In this document: one piece after another, positions 34,047 through 42,539 of the stretch
Numbering within the stretch: position 1 is the stretch's first letter
Layout: each line of letters starts with the position of its first letter
Origin: Paraherbaspirillum soli
Lineage (GTDB): Bacteria; Pseudomonadota; Gammaproteobacteria; Burkholderiales; Burkholderiaceae_D
NCBI RefSeq assembly: GCF_042654985.1
Contig: NZ_JBHSMT010000013.1
Coordinates: 434,001-498,000 of the forward strand
Direction of reading: 5' to 3'
Length of the DNA stretch: 64,000 bases
Position numbers and translations under genes: made by a program
Notes under the pieces: generated by a model
The model's database searches: none
What the model was told of the DNA's origin: nothing
What the model saw: the letters and a program-made list of their open reading frames with translations, nothing else

Positions 34047-35018
34047 ATGCACCCTACCCAGGTCTTATTCCTAGGCAAGCAACAACCGATCTCGCTACCG
34101 GTCTGCGACCATTACGCCGGCGCCGAAAAGCTGATGCGCAAGTCGGTCGCCCTGCAACAGGAATTGGGTCCGGTATTCGACATTACCTGCGATTGCGAAG
34201 ATGGCGCCAGCGCCGGCAATGAGGCCGCGCATGCGCAACTGGTCGCCTCCATCATCGCCGGCGACGACAATCGCTTCGGCCGTATCGGCGCCCGCGTGCA
34301 TGACATCGGCAGCACTTTCTTTGAGCAAGACGTTGAGATCATCTGCAAAACCGCAGCGACCCGCCTGGCTTATTTGATGCTGCCCAAGGCCGAGAGCCTG
34401 GCCGACGTCAAAGCCGCGATCGACCTCATCAATCACCACAGCAATCAGGCCGGACGCCAGGCCTTGCCGGTCCATGTATTGATCGAGACTCATGGCGCAC
34501 TGGCCGAGGTTGCTGCGATCGCCGCACTGCCGCAAGTGCAGTCGCTATCGTTCGGCATTATGGATTTTGTTTCGGCGCACTACGGCGCAATTCCTAGCAC
34601 TGCGATGCGCTCACCCGGACAATTCAGTCATCCGCTGGTGGTGCGCGCCAAGCTGGAAATTGCCGCAGCCTGCCACGCACACGGCAAGGTGCCATCGCAT
34701 AACGTGACCACCGATATCAAGGATATGTCGACCGTCGCTGCCGATGCCCGGCGCGCCATGGCTGAATTTGGCTACAGCCGGATGTGGAGCATCCATCCGG
34801 ACCAGATCAAACCGATTTTGAGAGCATTTACCCCGCAGCAATCGGAAATCGATGACGCCGCGCAAATCCTGCTGGCGGCGCAAAAGGCTGACTGGGGGCC
34901 AATCCAACACAACGGTATCTTGCACGATCGTGCCAGCTATCGTTATTACTGGACCGTTTTACAACGTGCCAAATTAAACGGCGTGGCGATACCCGAACTC
35001 GCCACAGCCTTGTTATAA
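34047..35018 (+). CDS. HpcH/HpaI aldolase / CitE-like lyase
   Basis: A 323-residue member of the CitE-like HpcH/HpaI superfamily (TIM barrel, Mg-dependent C-C lyases of malyl-CoA or citryl-CoA type). MHPTQVLFLG and PVCDHYAGAEKLMRKS form the conserved start. FDITCDCEDGAS holds an acidic metal-site segment; MLPKAESLADV, VLIETHGALAEV and SFGIMDFVSAHYGAI follow, and the end has MWSIHPDQIKPIL. The ATG at 34047 is preferred because the upstream ATG at 34005 lies in a dispersed repeat. It occurs between mdh and acnA. Substrate is unknown; malyl-CoA or methylmalyl-CoA chemistry is only a guess. Confidence 0.82.
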   Translation: MHPTQVLFLGKQQPISLPVCDHYAGAEKLMRKSVALQQELGPVFDITCDCEDGASAGNEAAHAQLVASIIAGDDNRFGRIGARVHDIGSTFFEQDVEIICKTAATRLAYLMLPKAESLADVKAAIDLINHHSNQAGRQALPVHVLIETHGALAEVAAIAALPQVQSLSFGIMDFVSAHYGAIPSTAMRSPGQFSHPLVVRAKLEIAAACHAHGKVPSHNVTTDIKDMSTVAADARRAMAEFGYSRMWSIHPDQIKPILRAFTPQQSEIDDAAQILLAAQKADWGPIQHNGILHDRASYRYYWTVLQRAKLNGVAIPELATALL

Positions 35019-35083
35019 CCGCGCCCTGCTTCCGTAAAGACACTAGAACGCAATACGGCAGTGCGCACCATGGAGCAATAAAG

Positions 35084-35584
35084 ATGAAGAAAAGTCTGTC
35101 GATTTTCGTACTGCTGTGCGCCAGCCTGGCAGTTGCAGCACCGCAGGTGCAAGCACAAACCAGCGCCAAGAAAACAGTAAAAAGAGCAGCTAAAAAAGCC
35201 GCCCCTCAAGCAGCGGCGGCAGCAACCGTGGATGACGGCGAAGACGAAGGCACACCGGATACCAAAACTTCGGTAGCCGTCGAATACAAATGCGAACTCG
35301 GCAATCAGCTGACGATTTTCACCAATGCCGAAGATGAGAAGCATATCGCCCTGCGTTGGGGCAAAACGCTGCACCGCCTGAGCCGCGTGGCAACCACCAC
35401 CGGCGCCAACCGCTTTGAGAATCGCAAGTACGGTTTGGTCTGGATCGGCATTCCAAGCAAAGGCATTTTGCTGGACTCGAAAAAAGGCCAGCAATTAGCC
35501 AACGAATGCAAATCTGCTGCACAAGAACAAGCAGAAGTTCCGGCAGCAGTAGCTCCGGCAGCAGCGGATCCTGCACATAGCTAA
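35084..35584 (+). CDS. Secreted MliC-like lysozyme-inhibitor domain protein
   Basis: A 166-residue exported protein. The signal peptide MKKSLSIFVLLCASLAVAAPQVQAQ is followed by a Lys/Ala-rich linker (SAKKTVKRAAKKAAPQAA) and an acidic stretch. The C-terminal domain (about residues 65-145) fits the MliC/PliC fold: VEYKCELGNQLTIF, HIALRWGKTLHRLSRVATTTGANRFENRKYGLVWIG, then NECKS, with two cysteines placed for the family disulfide. MliC proteins block C-type lysozyme in the periplasm. There is no lipobox. Inserted between the CitE-like gene and acnA, an unusual place for this function. Confidence 0.75.
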   Translation: MKKSLSIFVLLCASLAVAAPQVQAQTSAKKTVKRAAKKAAPQAAAAATVDDGEDEGTPDTKTSVAVEYKCELGNQLTIFTNAEDEKHIALRWGKTLHRLSRVATTTGANRFENRKYGLVWIGIPSKGILLDSKKGQQLANECKSAAQEQAEVPAAVAPAAADPAHS

Positions 35585-35772
35585 GTCATCGAAGCAGCGA
35601 ACTGGCAGCATCGGGAAATTCAACTTACTCCCCGTGAGTATTTTAAAAAATCCCACCCGGCGGTGTGCAGCATGCGATGTATTCTGCACACCGTCGTTTA
35701 ACAAAAACTAGGGAAGTAACCGGTTGTTTACCTGAATACCGCTTTACTCGCATCGTCATTTAAGGAGAAATC

Positions 35773-38508
35773 ATGTCCCGCAACACGTTGAATACACTCA
35801 AGGAATTCAAGATTTCCGACTCCAAGAAAGGCAAGTTCTATTCACTGCCTGCACTGGAGAAAAAACTCGGCATCAACATCTCGCGCCTGCCGATTTCAAT
35901 TCGCGTCGTACTGGAATCGGTACTGCGTAACTGCGACGGCAAAAAGGTCACTGAAGAGCACGTCAAACAGCTCGCCAACTGGGGCGCGACCGCTGCCCGC
36001 GTCGACGAAATTCCTTTTGTCGTAGCCCGCGTCGTATTGCAGGACTTTACCGGCGTGCCTCTGCTGGCCGACCTCGCCGCAATGCGCAACGTCGCCGCAC
36101 AACTGGGCAAGAACGCCAAGAACATCGAGCCGCTGGTGCCGGTTGACCTGGTGGTCGACCACTCGATCCAGATCGATCATTTCCGTGAAAAGAAAGCGCT
36201 CGACCTCAACATGAAACTGGAATTCCAGCGCAACAACGAGCGCTATCAGTTCATGAAATGGGGCATGCAGGCATTCGATACTTTCGGCGTGGTGCCGCCG
36301 GGCTTCGGCATCGTGCACCAAGTCAACCTGGAGTACCTGGCACGTGGCGTACACAAGAAAGACAGCGACAAGGGCGCAATCTACTACCCTGACACATTGG
36401 TCGGCACCGATTCCCACACCACCATGATCAACGGCATCGGCGTGGTCGGCTGGGGTGTTGGCGGGATCGAAGCCGAAGCCGGCATGCTGGGCCAGCCGGT
36501 GTACTTCCTGACGCCAGACGTGGTCGGCGTCAACCTGACCGGTCAATTGCGTGAAGGCGTCACCGCAACCGACCTGGTATTGACCATCACCGAACTGCTG
36601 CGCAAAGCAAAAGTGGTCGGCAAGTTTGTCGAATTCTTCGGCGAAGGCACCGCCTCGCTGAGCCTGACCGACCGCGCCACGATCGCCAACATGGCACCGG
36701 AATACGGTGCCACCATGGGCTTCTTCCCGGTTGACGACGCCACCATCGACTACTTCAAGGGCACTGGCCGCAGCAAAGCAGAAATCGACGCTTTCCAAGG
36801 CTATTTCAAGGCCCAGAACCTGTACGGCATCCCGAAAGAAGGCGACATCGACTACACCAATGTCGTCACGCTCGACCTGGGCACTGTTGCTCCTTCGCTG
36901 GCAGGCCCGAAACGTCCGCAAGACCGCATCGAAATCGGCAATGTCAAAGCCAACTTTGCCGAACTGTTCAGCAAGCCGGTGGCAGAAAACGGTTTCAACA
37001 AGAAAGCGGAAGATCTGGATGCGACTTACGTCAATGCCGACGGCGTCAACGTCAAGAACGGCGACGTGCTGATTGCTGCGATCACTTCCTGCACCAACAC
37101 CTCCAACCCAAGCGTGCTGCTGACCGCCGGTCTGTTGGCGAAAAAAGCGGTTGAAGCCGGCCTCAAAGTGGCGCCGCACATCAAGACTTCGCTGGCGCCC
37201 GGATCGCGCGTGGTCACCAAGTACCTGGAAGCGGCCGGCCTGCTGCCCTACCTGGAAAAACTCGGCTTTGGCGTCACTGCCTACGGTTGCACCACCTGTA
37301 TCGGCAACGCAGGCGACCTGACCCCGGCCATGAACGAAGCCATCGTCAAGAACGACATCGTGGCATCCGCCGTATTGTCCGGCAATCGCAACTTTGAAGC
37401 ACGGATCCATCCGAACATCCGCTCCAACTTCCTGGCATCGCCGCCATTGGTGGTCGCCTACGCGATCGCCGGCAACATGAGCCGCGATCTGATGACCGAG
37501 CCGGTTGGCAAGGGCAAAGGCAAGGATGGCAAATCCCGTGACATCTATCTGGGCGACATCTGGCCGACTTCGCAAGAAGTCGCCAAGCTGATGAAGTTTG
37601 CGATGAATGCCAAGACATTCAAAGAGAACTACGCCGACGTCAAAGGCGCACCAGGCAAACTGTGGGAAGCCATCAAAGGCACCGCCAAGGGCGAAGTCTA
37701 CAACTGGCCGAAATCGACTTACATCGCTGAGCCGCCTTTCTTCCAGGACTTCACGATGGAGCCGAAAGCTGCTGCCACCGGCATCACCGGCGCGCGTGCA
37801 TTGGGCGTGTTCGGCGATTCGATCACCACCGACCACATTTCGCCAGCCGGCTCGATCAAGGAATCCAGCCCGGCCGGCAAATGGCTGATCGAAAACGGCG
37901 TGTTGAAGGCTGACTTCAACTCCTACGGTTCGCGCCGCGGCAACCACGAAATCATGATGCGCGGCACCTTCGCCAACGTCCGCATCAAGAACCTGATGAT
38001 CCCGACCACACCGGACGGCTCACGAGTTGAAGGCGGCATCACCATCCACCAGCCGACTGGCGAGCAGACCTCGATCTATGACGCCGCCATGCAGTACGTC
38101 AAAGACGGCGTACCGACCATGGTGTTTGCCGGTGAAGAGTACGGCACAGGTTCGTCGCGCGACTGGGCAGCCAAGGGTACGCAATTGCTCGGCGTGAAAG
38201 CCGTGTTCGCGCGTTCGTTTGAGCGTATTCATCGCTCCAACCTGGTCGGCATGGGCGTGTTGCCGCTGCAATTCATCGGCAACGACAGCGTGCAAACCCT
38301 GGGCATTACAGGCAATGAAACCTTCGACCTGAAAGGTATCGAAGGCGACATCAAGCCACAACAGGATGCGACGCTGGTGATCCATCGTGCCGACGGCGAA
38401 ACCAAGGAAGTCAAGGTTCTGCTGCGCATCGATACGCCGATCGAAGTCGACTACTACAAACACGGCGGCATTCTGCCGTTCGTGCTGCGTCAATTGCTAG
38501 CCGCGTAA
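35773..38508 (+). CDS. acnA: Aconitate hydratase AcnA
   Basis: Interconverts citrate and isocitrate with a [4Fe-4S] cluster. The 911-residue length is that of the AcnA/IRP1-type enzyme. Cluster cysteines are in ITSCTNTSNP and GCTTCIGNAG. Substrate-site motifs include DSHTTMINGIGVVGWGVGGIEAEA near residues 215-238 and EYGTGSSRDWAAKG in the swivel domain. AAGGAGAAATC precedes the ATG. Completes citrate-to-malate coverage of this TCA cluster. Confidence 0.96.
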   Translation: MSRNTLNTLKEFKISDSKKGKFYSLPALEKKLGINISRLPISIRVVLESVLRNCDGKKVTEEHVKQLANWGATAARVDEIPFVVARVVLQDFTGVPLLADLAAMRNVAAQLGKNAKNIEPLVPVDLVVDHSIQIDHFREKKALDLNMKLEFQRNNERYQFMKWGMQAFDTFGVVPPGFGIVHQVNLEYLARGVHKKDSDKGAIYYPDTLVGTDSHTTMINGIGVVGWGVGGIEAEAGMLGQPVYFLTPDVVGVNLTGQLREGVTATDLVLTITELLRKAKVVGKFVEFFGEGTASLSLTDRATIANMAPEYGATMGFFPVDDATIDYFKGTGRSKAEIDAFQGYFKAQNLYGIPKEGDIDYTNVVTLDLGTVAPSLAGPKRPQDRIEIGNVKANFAELFSKPVAENGFNKKAEDLDATYVNADGVNVKNGDVLIAAITSCTNTSNPSVLLTAGLLAKKAVEAGLKVAPHIKTSLAPGSRVVTKYLEAAGLLPYLEKLGFGVTAYGCTTCIGNAGDLTPAMNEAIVKNDIVASAVLSGNRNFEARIHPNIRSNFLASPPLVVAYAIAGNMSRDLMTEPVGKGKGKDGKSRDIYLGDIWPTSQEVAKLMKFAMNAKTFKENYADVKGAPGKLWEAIKGTAKGEVYNWPKSTYIAEPPFFQDFTMEPKAAATGITGARALGVFGDSITTDHISPAGSIKESSPAGKWLIENGVLKADFNSYGSRRGNHEIMMRGTFANVRIKNLMIPTTPDGSRVEGGITIHQPTGEQTSIYDAAMQYVKDGVPTMVFAGEEYGTGSSRDWAAKGTQLLGVKAVFARSFERIHRSNLVGMGVLPLQFIGNDSVQTLGITGNETFDLKGIEGDIKPQQDATLVIHRADGETKEVKVLLRIDTPIEVDYYKHGGILPFVLRQLLAA

Positions 38509-38512
38509 CAAT

Positions 38513-38627
38513 CTGCGCGCTCGCCGCGGTCATTGACAAGATGACCGTCATGAGCGCGCAGTTGCTGCAACGCTAGTTGCAGCATACTTGCATCAATAAC
38601 AAACGCCGGCATTGCCCGGCGTTTGTT
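38513..38627 (+). terminator. Three consecutive hairpins after acnA
   Basis: First stem: CTGCGCGCTC (38513-38522) with GAGCGCGCAG (38552-38561), holding an inner GGTCAT/ATGACC stem. Second: GCTGCAAC (38564-38571) with GTTGCAGC (38576-38583). Third: AACAAACGCCGG (38598-38609) with CCGGCGTTTGTT (38616-38627). All are perfect. The third, a 12-bp stem with a six-base loop followed by ATT, is the best terminator candidate; the first two may protect the acnA transcript 3' end. Confidence 0.75.
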
Positions 38628-38774
38628 ATTTCAGCGGCCGAATCCACTACAATGCAAGTACGCAGCCTCCCGGTTCAGGGCCTGCGCAAGAATCTGTGGC
38701 AAATGGTCGGGCAGCAAGCGAAGCTCGACCGCTGCGGAGCAAGATGTTGAACACGTTTTCACACCCCTACTACT

Positions 38775-40025
38775 ATGCGACGTCCGTCAAAAAGTCCTTC
38801 CCGCAAACTCTCCAGCGACAGCCAACGCCTGGTCGAACTGGCGCAGGCGTTGGTACAAGCCTCCAGCCGACTTGAAGAGCGTGCATGGGAACGCACCATC
38901 GAAACCGTACTCATCAAGCACTTTAAAGCGCATCACCAGGAACCGATCGACAGCGCACTGGAACAGCTGTTCCCGGAGCAGCCGGATGCCTACGATGCCT
39001 TGATGGATGTGGTCGAAGCTTGCAGCGAATCAAGCACCATAGAATACGCGGGACACCATTACGACTGCTTGCTGATCGCGATTCCATTCCTGGCCTGGAC
39101 CCGCTTCTCGATCGGCTCCGGGCCGATTCCAGCCGACGTGATGATGACCTTGAACGCACATTTGCATGGTCATATCCTGGCGCCTGAAGTACGCGTCGGC
39201 ATGGTGCCTACCTTGTATGCGATCGACCAATTGCCGCGCAGCCACGCCGACACCTATACGTTGCTGCAACAATTGGCCCATGCAGCGCTGAGCGACAGTC
39301 CTGTCCCGCGCACCGCCAATCAAGCGCCAACCGCACCATTCCTGGCGGATACCCGTTACCTGCTGGCCGCGCTGGTCGTACCCACCGGCATGCCGCTATT
39401 CCACTGGCAGCTGACGCGCGGACACAACGGACATCTGGCAGATAAAGCGCAAGCGTTCGAACAATGGAGCAAGCAGGTTACGCCGCAGCTGACGCGCTTG
39501 CTGCCGGGCTGCGCGGTCGAGTTATTGCTGCCCGCGGCGTATTTCGCTGCTTGCCGCGAGGCCGACCTGCAGATCCGACCTGCGTCGCTGCGCGCCGCAA
39601 GCTATTACCTGTCACACACGCTGGGGATCGAGTCGAAAGATTTACACGCCAGCATCGGCCGTTTTAGCGAACAACCGGAAAGCGGCCGGGTCGATGAATA
39701 TCGCATCGGTTTCTCTGTCGGCCAGACTGACGATGTCATCTATGGCGTGGTGTGGCCGCTGTACGGGCCGGAAGACGCTGCGGAAGAAGTCATCTCCCAA
39801 ACCGGCAGCCGCAACACCGGCGCAACCGAACCGGAGACGCCGCTGGAACAGATTCTGAGCTTGTTGCGCGAGTGCGGCATCAGCGACATTCAGCGTCACG
39901 CCGAACTGTATGCGATGGAGTTTTGCGACGACTGCGGCACCCCGCTCTACCCGGATCGGGAAGGCGACCTGGTGCATCCGGAAATGCCTGAAGACACGCC
40001 GAACGAGCCAGCCCATTTCCATTAA
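38775..40025 (+). CDS. DUF2863-family protein
   Basis: A 416-residue protein I recognise as the DUF2863 family, found in Burkholderiales. The N terminus is basic (MRRPSKSPSRKLSSDSQRL). HHYDCLLIAIPFLAWTRFSIGSG, RYLLAALVVPTGMPLFHWQ and RVDEYRIGFSVG are conserved-looking blocks. The C-terminal part has MEFCDDCGTPLYPDREGDLVHPEMPED with a CxxC pair that could bind metal. No membrane segment. Function unknown. Starts about 150 bp after the acnA hairpins. Confidence 0.78.
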   Translation: MRRPSKSPSRKLSSDSQRLVELAQALVQASSRLEERAWERTIETVLIKHFKAHHQEPIDSALEQLFPEQPDAYDALMDVVEACSESSTIEYAGHHYDCLLIAIPFLAWTRFSIGSGPIPADVMMTLNAHLHGHILAPEVRVGMVPTLYAIDQLPRSHADTYTLLQQLAHAALSDSPVPRTANQAPTAPFLADTRYLLAALVVPTGMPLFHWQLTRGHNGHLADKAQAFEQWSKQVTPQLTRLLPGCAVELLLPAAYFAACREADLQIRPASLRAASYYLSHTLGIESKDLHASIGRFSEQPESGRVDEYRIGFSVGQTDDVIYGVVWPLYGPEDAAEEVISQTGSRNTGATEPETPLEQILSLLRECGISDIQRHAELYAMEFCDDCGTPLYPDREGDLVHPEMPEDTPNEPAHFH

Positions 40026-40084
40026 AGCCGCGTTCTTTAAACCAGGGCTGCACTGAGTGGCAGCCCTGGTCTTCAAGCTAACAA

Positions 40085-41206
40085 CTATTCAACCGCGGCC
40101 AAAATCGGCTGCAACACAACCGCCCCCAGGCGAGCGCTGCGCGCGCCATCCCATCCGGTTTGCTGATCGGGCAGATTGGCATTGTCCTTGAACGGCAACT
40201 CCAGTGTCAGCGACACGCATTTGAAAGTATGGCCAATGTATTTGGATGCCAGCGTCAACACGTCGCTACTGTATTTGCTTGCGGCATAACCGAACTCGGT
40301 TTGGAAATCAGGGCTGGCGCGCTGAAAATTGTCGATGAATGCTTGCTGCTCGACCGCCTGCTGCGGACTGAAGTCTTCCAGCATTTCAGAACCCGCCACG
40401 AACACGTACGGCAATGCTTCGTCGCCATGCACGTCCAGGAACAGATCGCAGCCGATTTCGTGGATCTTGTTTTTGACCGCGAACACTTCCGGACTGCGTT
40501 CCATCGACGGCGTCATCCATTCGCGATTCAGGTTGGCGCCGGCTGCGTTGGTACGCAGATTGCCGCGCACCGAACCGTCCGGATTCATATTCGGCACAAT
40601 ATAAAACACAGCATGTTGCAATACCCGCGTAGCCAGTGGATTGGCGCGGTCGAGCAACGCATCGATCATGCCCTCGACAAACCATTCCGCCATGGTCTCG
40701 CCCGGGTGCTGCCGCGCAATGACCCAGACTTTCTTTTTGGCGGCCGGATTGCCGATCACCACCAGATTCATATCGCGGCCGTCGACCGTGCTTCCGATGT
40801 CCTGCACCCGCGCCAATGGTGAGTTTTCCACACGTCCCAACAGCGACAAATGACGCTCCCACGAATACGGCTCGAAATAGGCGTAATACACGCTATCGCG
40901 CTCCGGCGTATGGTTTATTGTCATTACCTCGCCGTCATAGCTGGTAGGCACGCGAAACCAGTTTTCGCGATCGTAACTGGCAACCGCCTGATAATCCACC
41001 CAGCCCTTGGGATAGGTAGTCGCACCCGCATTCACAAAACGAATACGGCATGCCTCTCCGCGCGCGCCCTGCAAACGGAAATAAAACCACTGCGTGAAGT
41101 CCGCATGAGAATCGGCGCGAATTTTTAACTCAATATGCTGGGGATCATCGGCGCGCAACACTTCTATCGCTGCGGCATCAAACTGCTGGCTAATTTTTAT
41201 CGACAT
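40085..41206 (-). CDS. M14-family zinc carboxypeptidase (cytosolic carboxypeptidase-like)
   Basis: A 373-residue metallocarboxypeptidase. An N-terminal beta domain (ISQQFDAAAIEVL to PYSWERHLSLL) precedes the M14 catalytic domain, the layout of the AGTPBP1/CCP subfamily. Zinc ligands are in ARQHPGETMAEWF (His and Glu of HxxE) and LDVHGDEALPY (His). NMNPDGSVRGNLRTNAAGANLNREW matches the substrate-binding NPDG and NR segments. The catalytic Glu is likely in SLTLELPFKDN. No signal peptide, so cytoplasmic. The ATG at 41206 is chosen; a frame to 41341 adds a 45-residue tail with no similarity. Confidence 0.87.
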   Translation of the reverse strand: MSIKISQQFDAAAIEVLRADDPQHIELKIRADSHADFTQWFYFRLQGARGEACRIRFVNAGATTYPKGWVDYQAVASYDRENWFRVPTSYDGEVMTINHTPERDSVYYAYFEPYSWERHLSLLGRVENSPLARVQDIGSTVDGRDMNLVVIGNPAAKKKVWVIARQHPGETMAEWFVEGMIDALLDRANPLATRVLQHAVFYIVPNMNPDGSVRGNLRTNAAGANLNREWMTPSMERSPEVFAVKNKIHEIGCDLFLDVHGDEALPYVFVAGSEMLEDFSPQQAVEQQAFIDNFQRASPDFQTEFGYAASKYSSDVLTLASKYIGHTFKCVSLTLELPFKDNANLPDQQTGWDGARSARLGAVVLQPILAAVE

Positions 41207-41351
41207 AAGATTATTTGGTGGAGGATTGCGGTCAAGCTGAACAGCACGCTCATTGCAAACTTGCGAACCTGAGCGCGCCGTCACCGGGCAGGCAATCGGT
41301 GGACGATTTTTATGCAATTCTCTGTATCCGGACGGAAGCAAAGTAATTTTG

Positions 41352-41363
41352 CTCTGCTATAAT
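41352..41363 (+). promoter_or_regulatory. -10 element of the tRNA-Pro promoter
   Basis: TATAAT at 41358-41363 preceded by CTCTGC, 12 bases before the tRNA 5' end. No good -35 sequence is seen at 17 bp. Confidence 0.55.
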
Positions 41364-41374
41364 ATCAGGCTTGT

Positions 41375-41451
41375 CGGGGCGTAGCGCAGCCTGGTAGCGT
41401 ACTTGCATGGGGTGCAAGGGGTCGGAAGTTCGAATCTTCTCGCCCCGACCA
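41375..41451 (+). tRNA. tRNA-Pro (anticodon GGG)
   Basis: A 77-base cloverleaf with encoded CCA. Acceptor stem CGGGGCG (41375-41381) pairs with CGCCCCG (41441-41447), followed by A and CCA. The anticodon stem is CTTGC/GCAAG around the loop ATGGGGT, giving anticodon GGG (decodes CCC/CCU). The T arm has GGTTCGAATC-like AGTTCGAATCTT. Confidence 0.95.
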
Positions 41452-41527
41452 ATTGAATCAAAGACTTACGGCGCGAGCTGTATGTATGAACAGCACTGTA
41501 TATTATAGAATCTGTAATATTAATGAA

Positions 41528-41556
41528 GAAGCCCACTTGTACTGTGGGCTTTTTTG
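41528..41556 (+). terminator. Intrinsic terminator after tRNA-Pro
   Basis: AGCCCAC (41530-41536) pairs with GTGGGCT (41544-41550), followed by TTTTT. The spacer between here and the lipoprotein gene (to 41732) shows no gene I can support. Confidence 0.88.
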
Positions 41557-41732
41557 TATCTGCTCAATACGTCGAAACGTGATCGAGACGCCTCACTTCA
41601 TTGCGTCAAGCAGCCCACGGACGATTGCGGGCGAAGTGAACGGGTAACGGATACCCCCGACTATTCCGGACGAACTGGCCGGACGCCAAAGACAGTTCGA
41701 TGCAACAACGGATTATGCCTCTGCGTCGCACC

Positions 41733-42227
41733 CTACCCTTTTTCTGGCATCGCAGATGAATGGTGAGTCGTGATTAACCACTGTCTTCCGTCCCATTTAT
41801 ACGTAAACGTATACCGAGCCTTCACCGGGAGGCCAGTCGTCCCAAAAGTGAATGTGTATAGCCCTATGTCAATCGCCGTAGTGCAGTCGATTTTGATCGT
41901 TCGTGAATCAATACGCCCGAACGGCTTGTTCTCCAGGAAATGGTGAAAGTAATCTTCCTGCTCTTCGGGGGTTACTCGCGGTTTGTTCGACAGCGTGGGC
42001 AGCAATACGGATTTCGCTGCGTAGTTGGTGACGACTACTTTATGAGGATCACCAGTCTGCAATGAGCTATTCCAACGATCGAACAACGACGCGATTTCTT
42101 GTTCGCGGACCGCAACGCAGACTTCCGTGCGGTGCGGGTTTGAGATTTCGGCCATTTCCGGACTCGTTGCGCAGCCCGAGACGGCAAGAGCAATAGCCGT
42201 AAGCAGGAAAGTAGAGCCTTTTATCAT
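41733..42227 (-). CDS. SgcJ/EcaC-type NTF2-fold lipoprotein
   Basis: A 164-residue probable lipoprotein: MIKGSTFLLTAIALAVSGC with lipobox VSGC. The mature part fits the SgcJ/EcaC (CaMKII-association, NTF2-like) family: SLFDRWNSSLQTGDPHKVVVTNYAAKSVLLPTLSN, YFHHFLENKPFGRIDSRTIKIDC, FTFGTTGLPVKARYTFTYKWDGRQWLITTHHSSAMPE. No catalytic role established for such stand-alone proteins. The ATG at 42227 has GAGGAG five bases upstream; a GTG at 42233 is inside that site. Confidence 0.82.
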   Translation of the reverse strand: MIKGSTFLLTAIALAVSGCATSPEMAEISNPHRTEVCVAVREQEIASLFDRWNSSLQTGDPHKVVVTNYAAKSVLLPTLSNKPRVTPEEQEDYFHHFLENKPFGRIDSRTIKIDCTTAIDIGLYTFTFGTTGLPVKARYTFTYKWDGRQWLITTHHSSAMPEKG

Positions 42228-42539
42228 GATCACTCCTCAGTGGTGGTTTCGAAAGTAAAACCAAGCAACTGTAATTTCCTTATATCAATATGTGTACCTG
42301 CACACTGATACAGGGGAGCTGATCACAACTATCCGCATGTTCGATGCTCAATGGCATGCCGGTATGGAGCATGCGACCGTCAAATCATTCTATTTTGATG
42401 CGATCAGCAGGTGATGTGACTGCTAACCGGTACACCCGAACATTTCCCTGTTGTTAAAAATCGTGTATGACGAAAATCAAATTTCGGCCGGGTTCTTTGG
42501 TCGGCTGGCGCGGATTGCGCGGGTACATCAGGAGGACTC
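42228..42539. other. Divergent spacer upstream of the Wzz-like gene
   Basis: About 310 bp between the lipoprotein and Wzz-like genes, with lower G+C than neighbours. It must hold both promoters. I see no gene, repeat copy or clear consensus promoter in it. Confidence 0.5.

Noticed and set aside
35896..37947. 683-codon minus-strand frame inside acnA
   Set aside because: Antisense shadow of a G+C-rich gene; acnA is complete with all catalytic motifs on the plus strand.
41375..41451. tRNA-Pro as an attachment site of an integrated element
   Set aside because: No integrase gene and no direct repeat of the tRNA 3' end found in the window.
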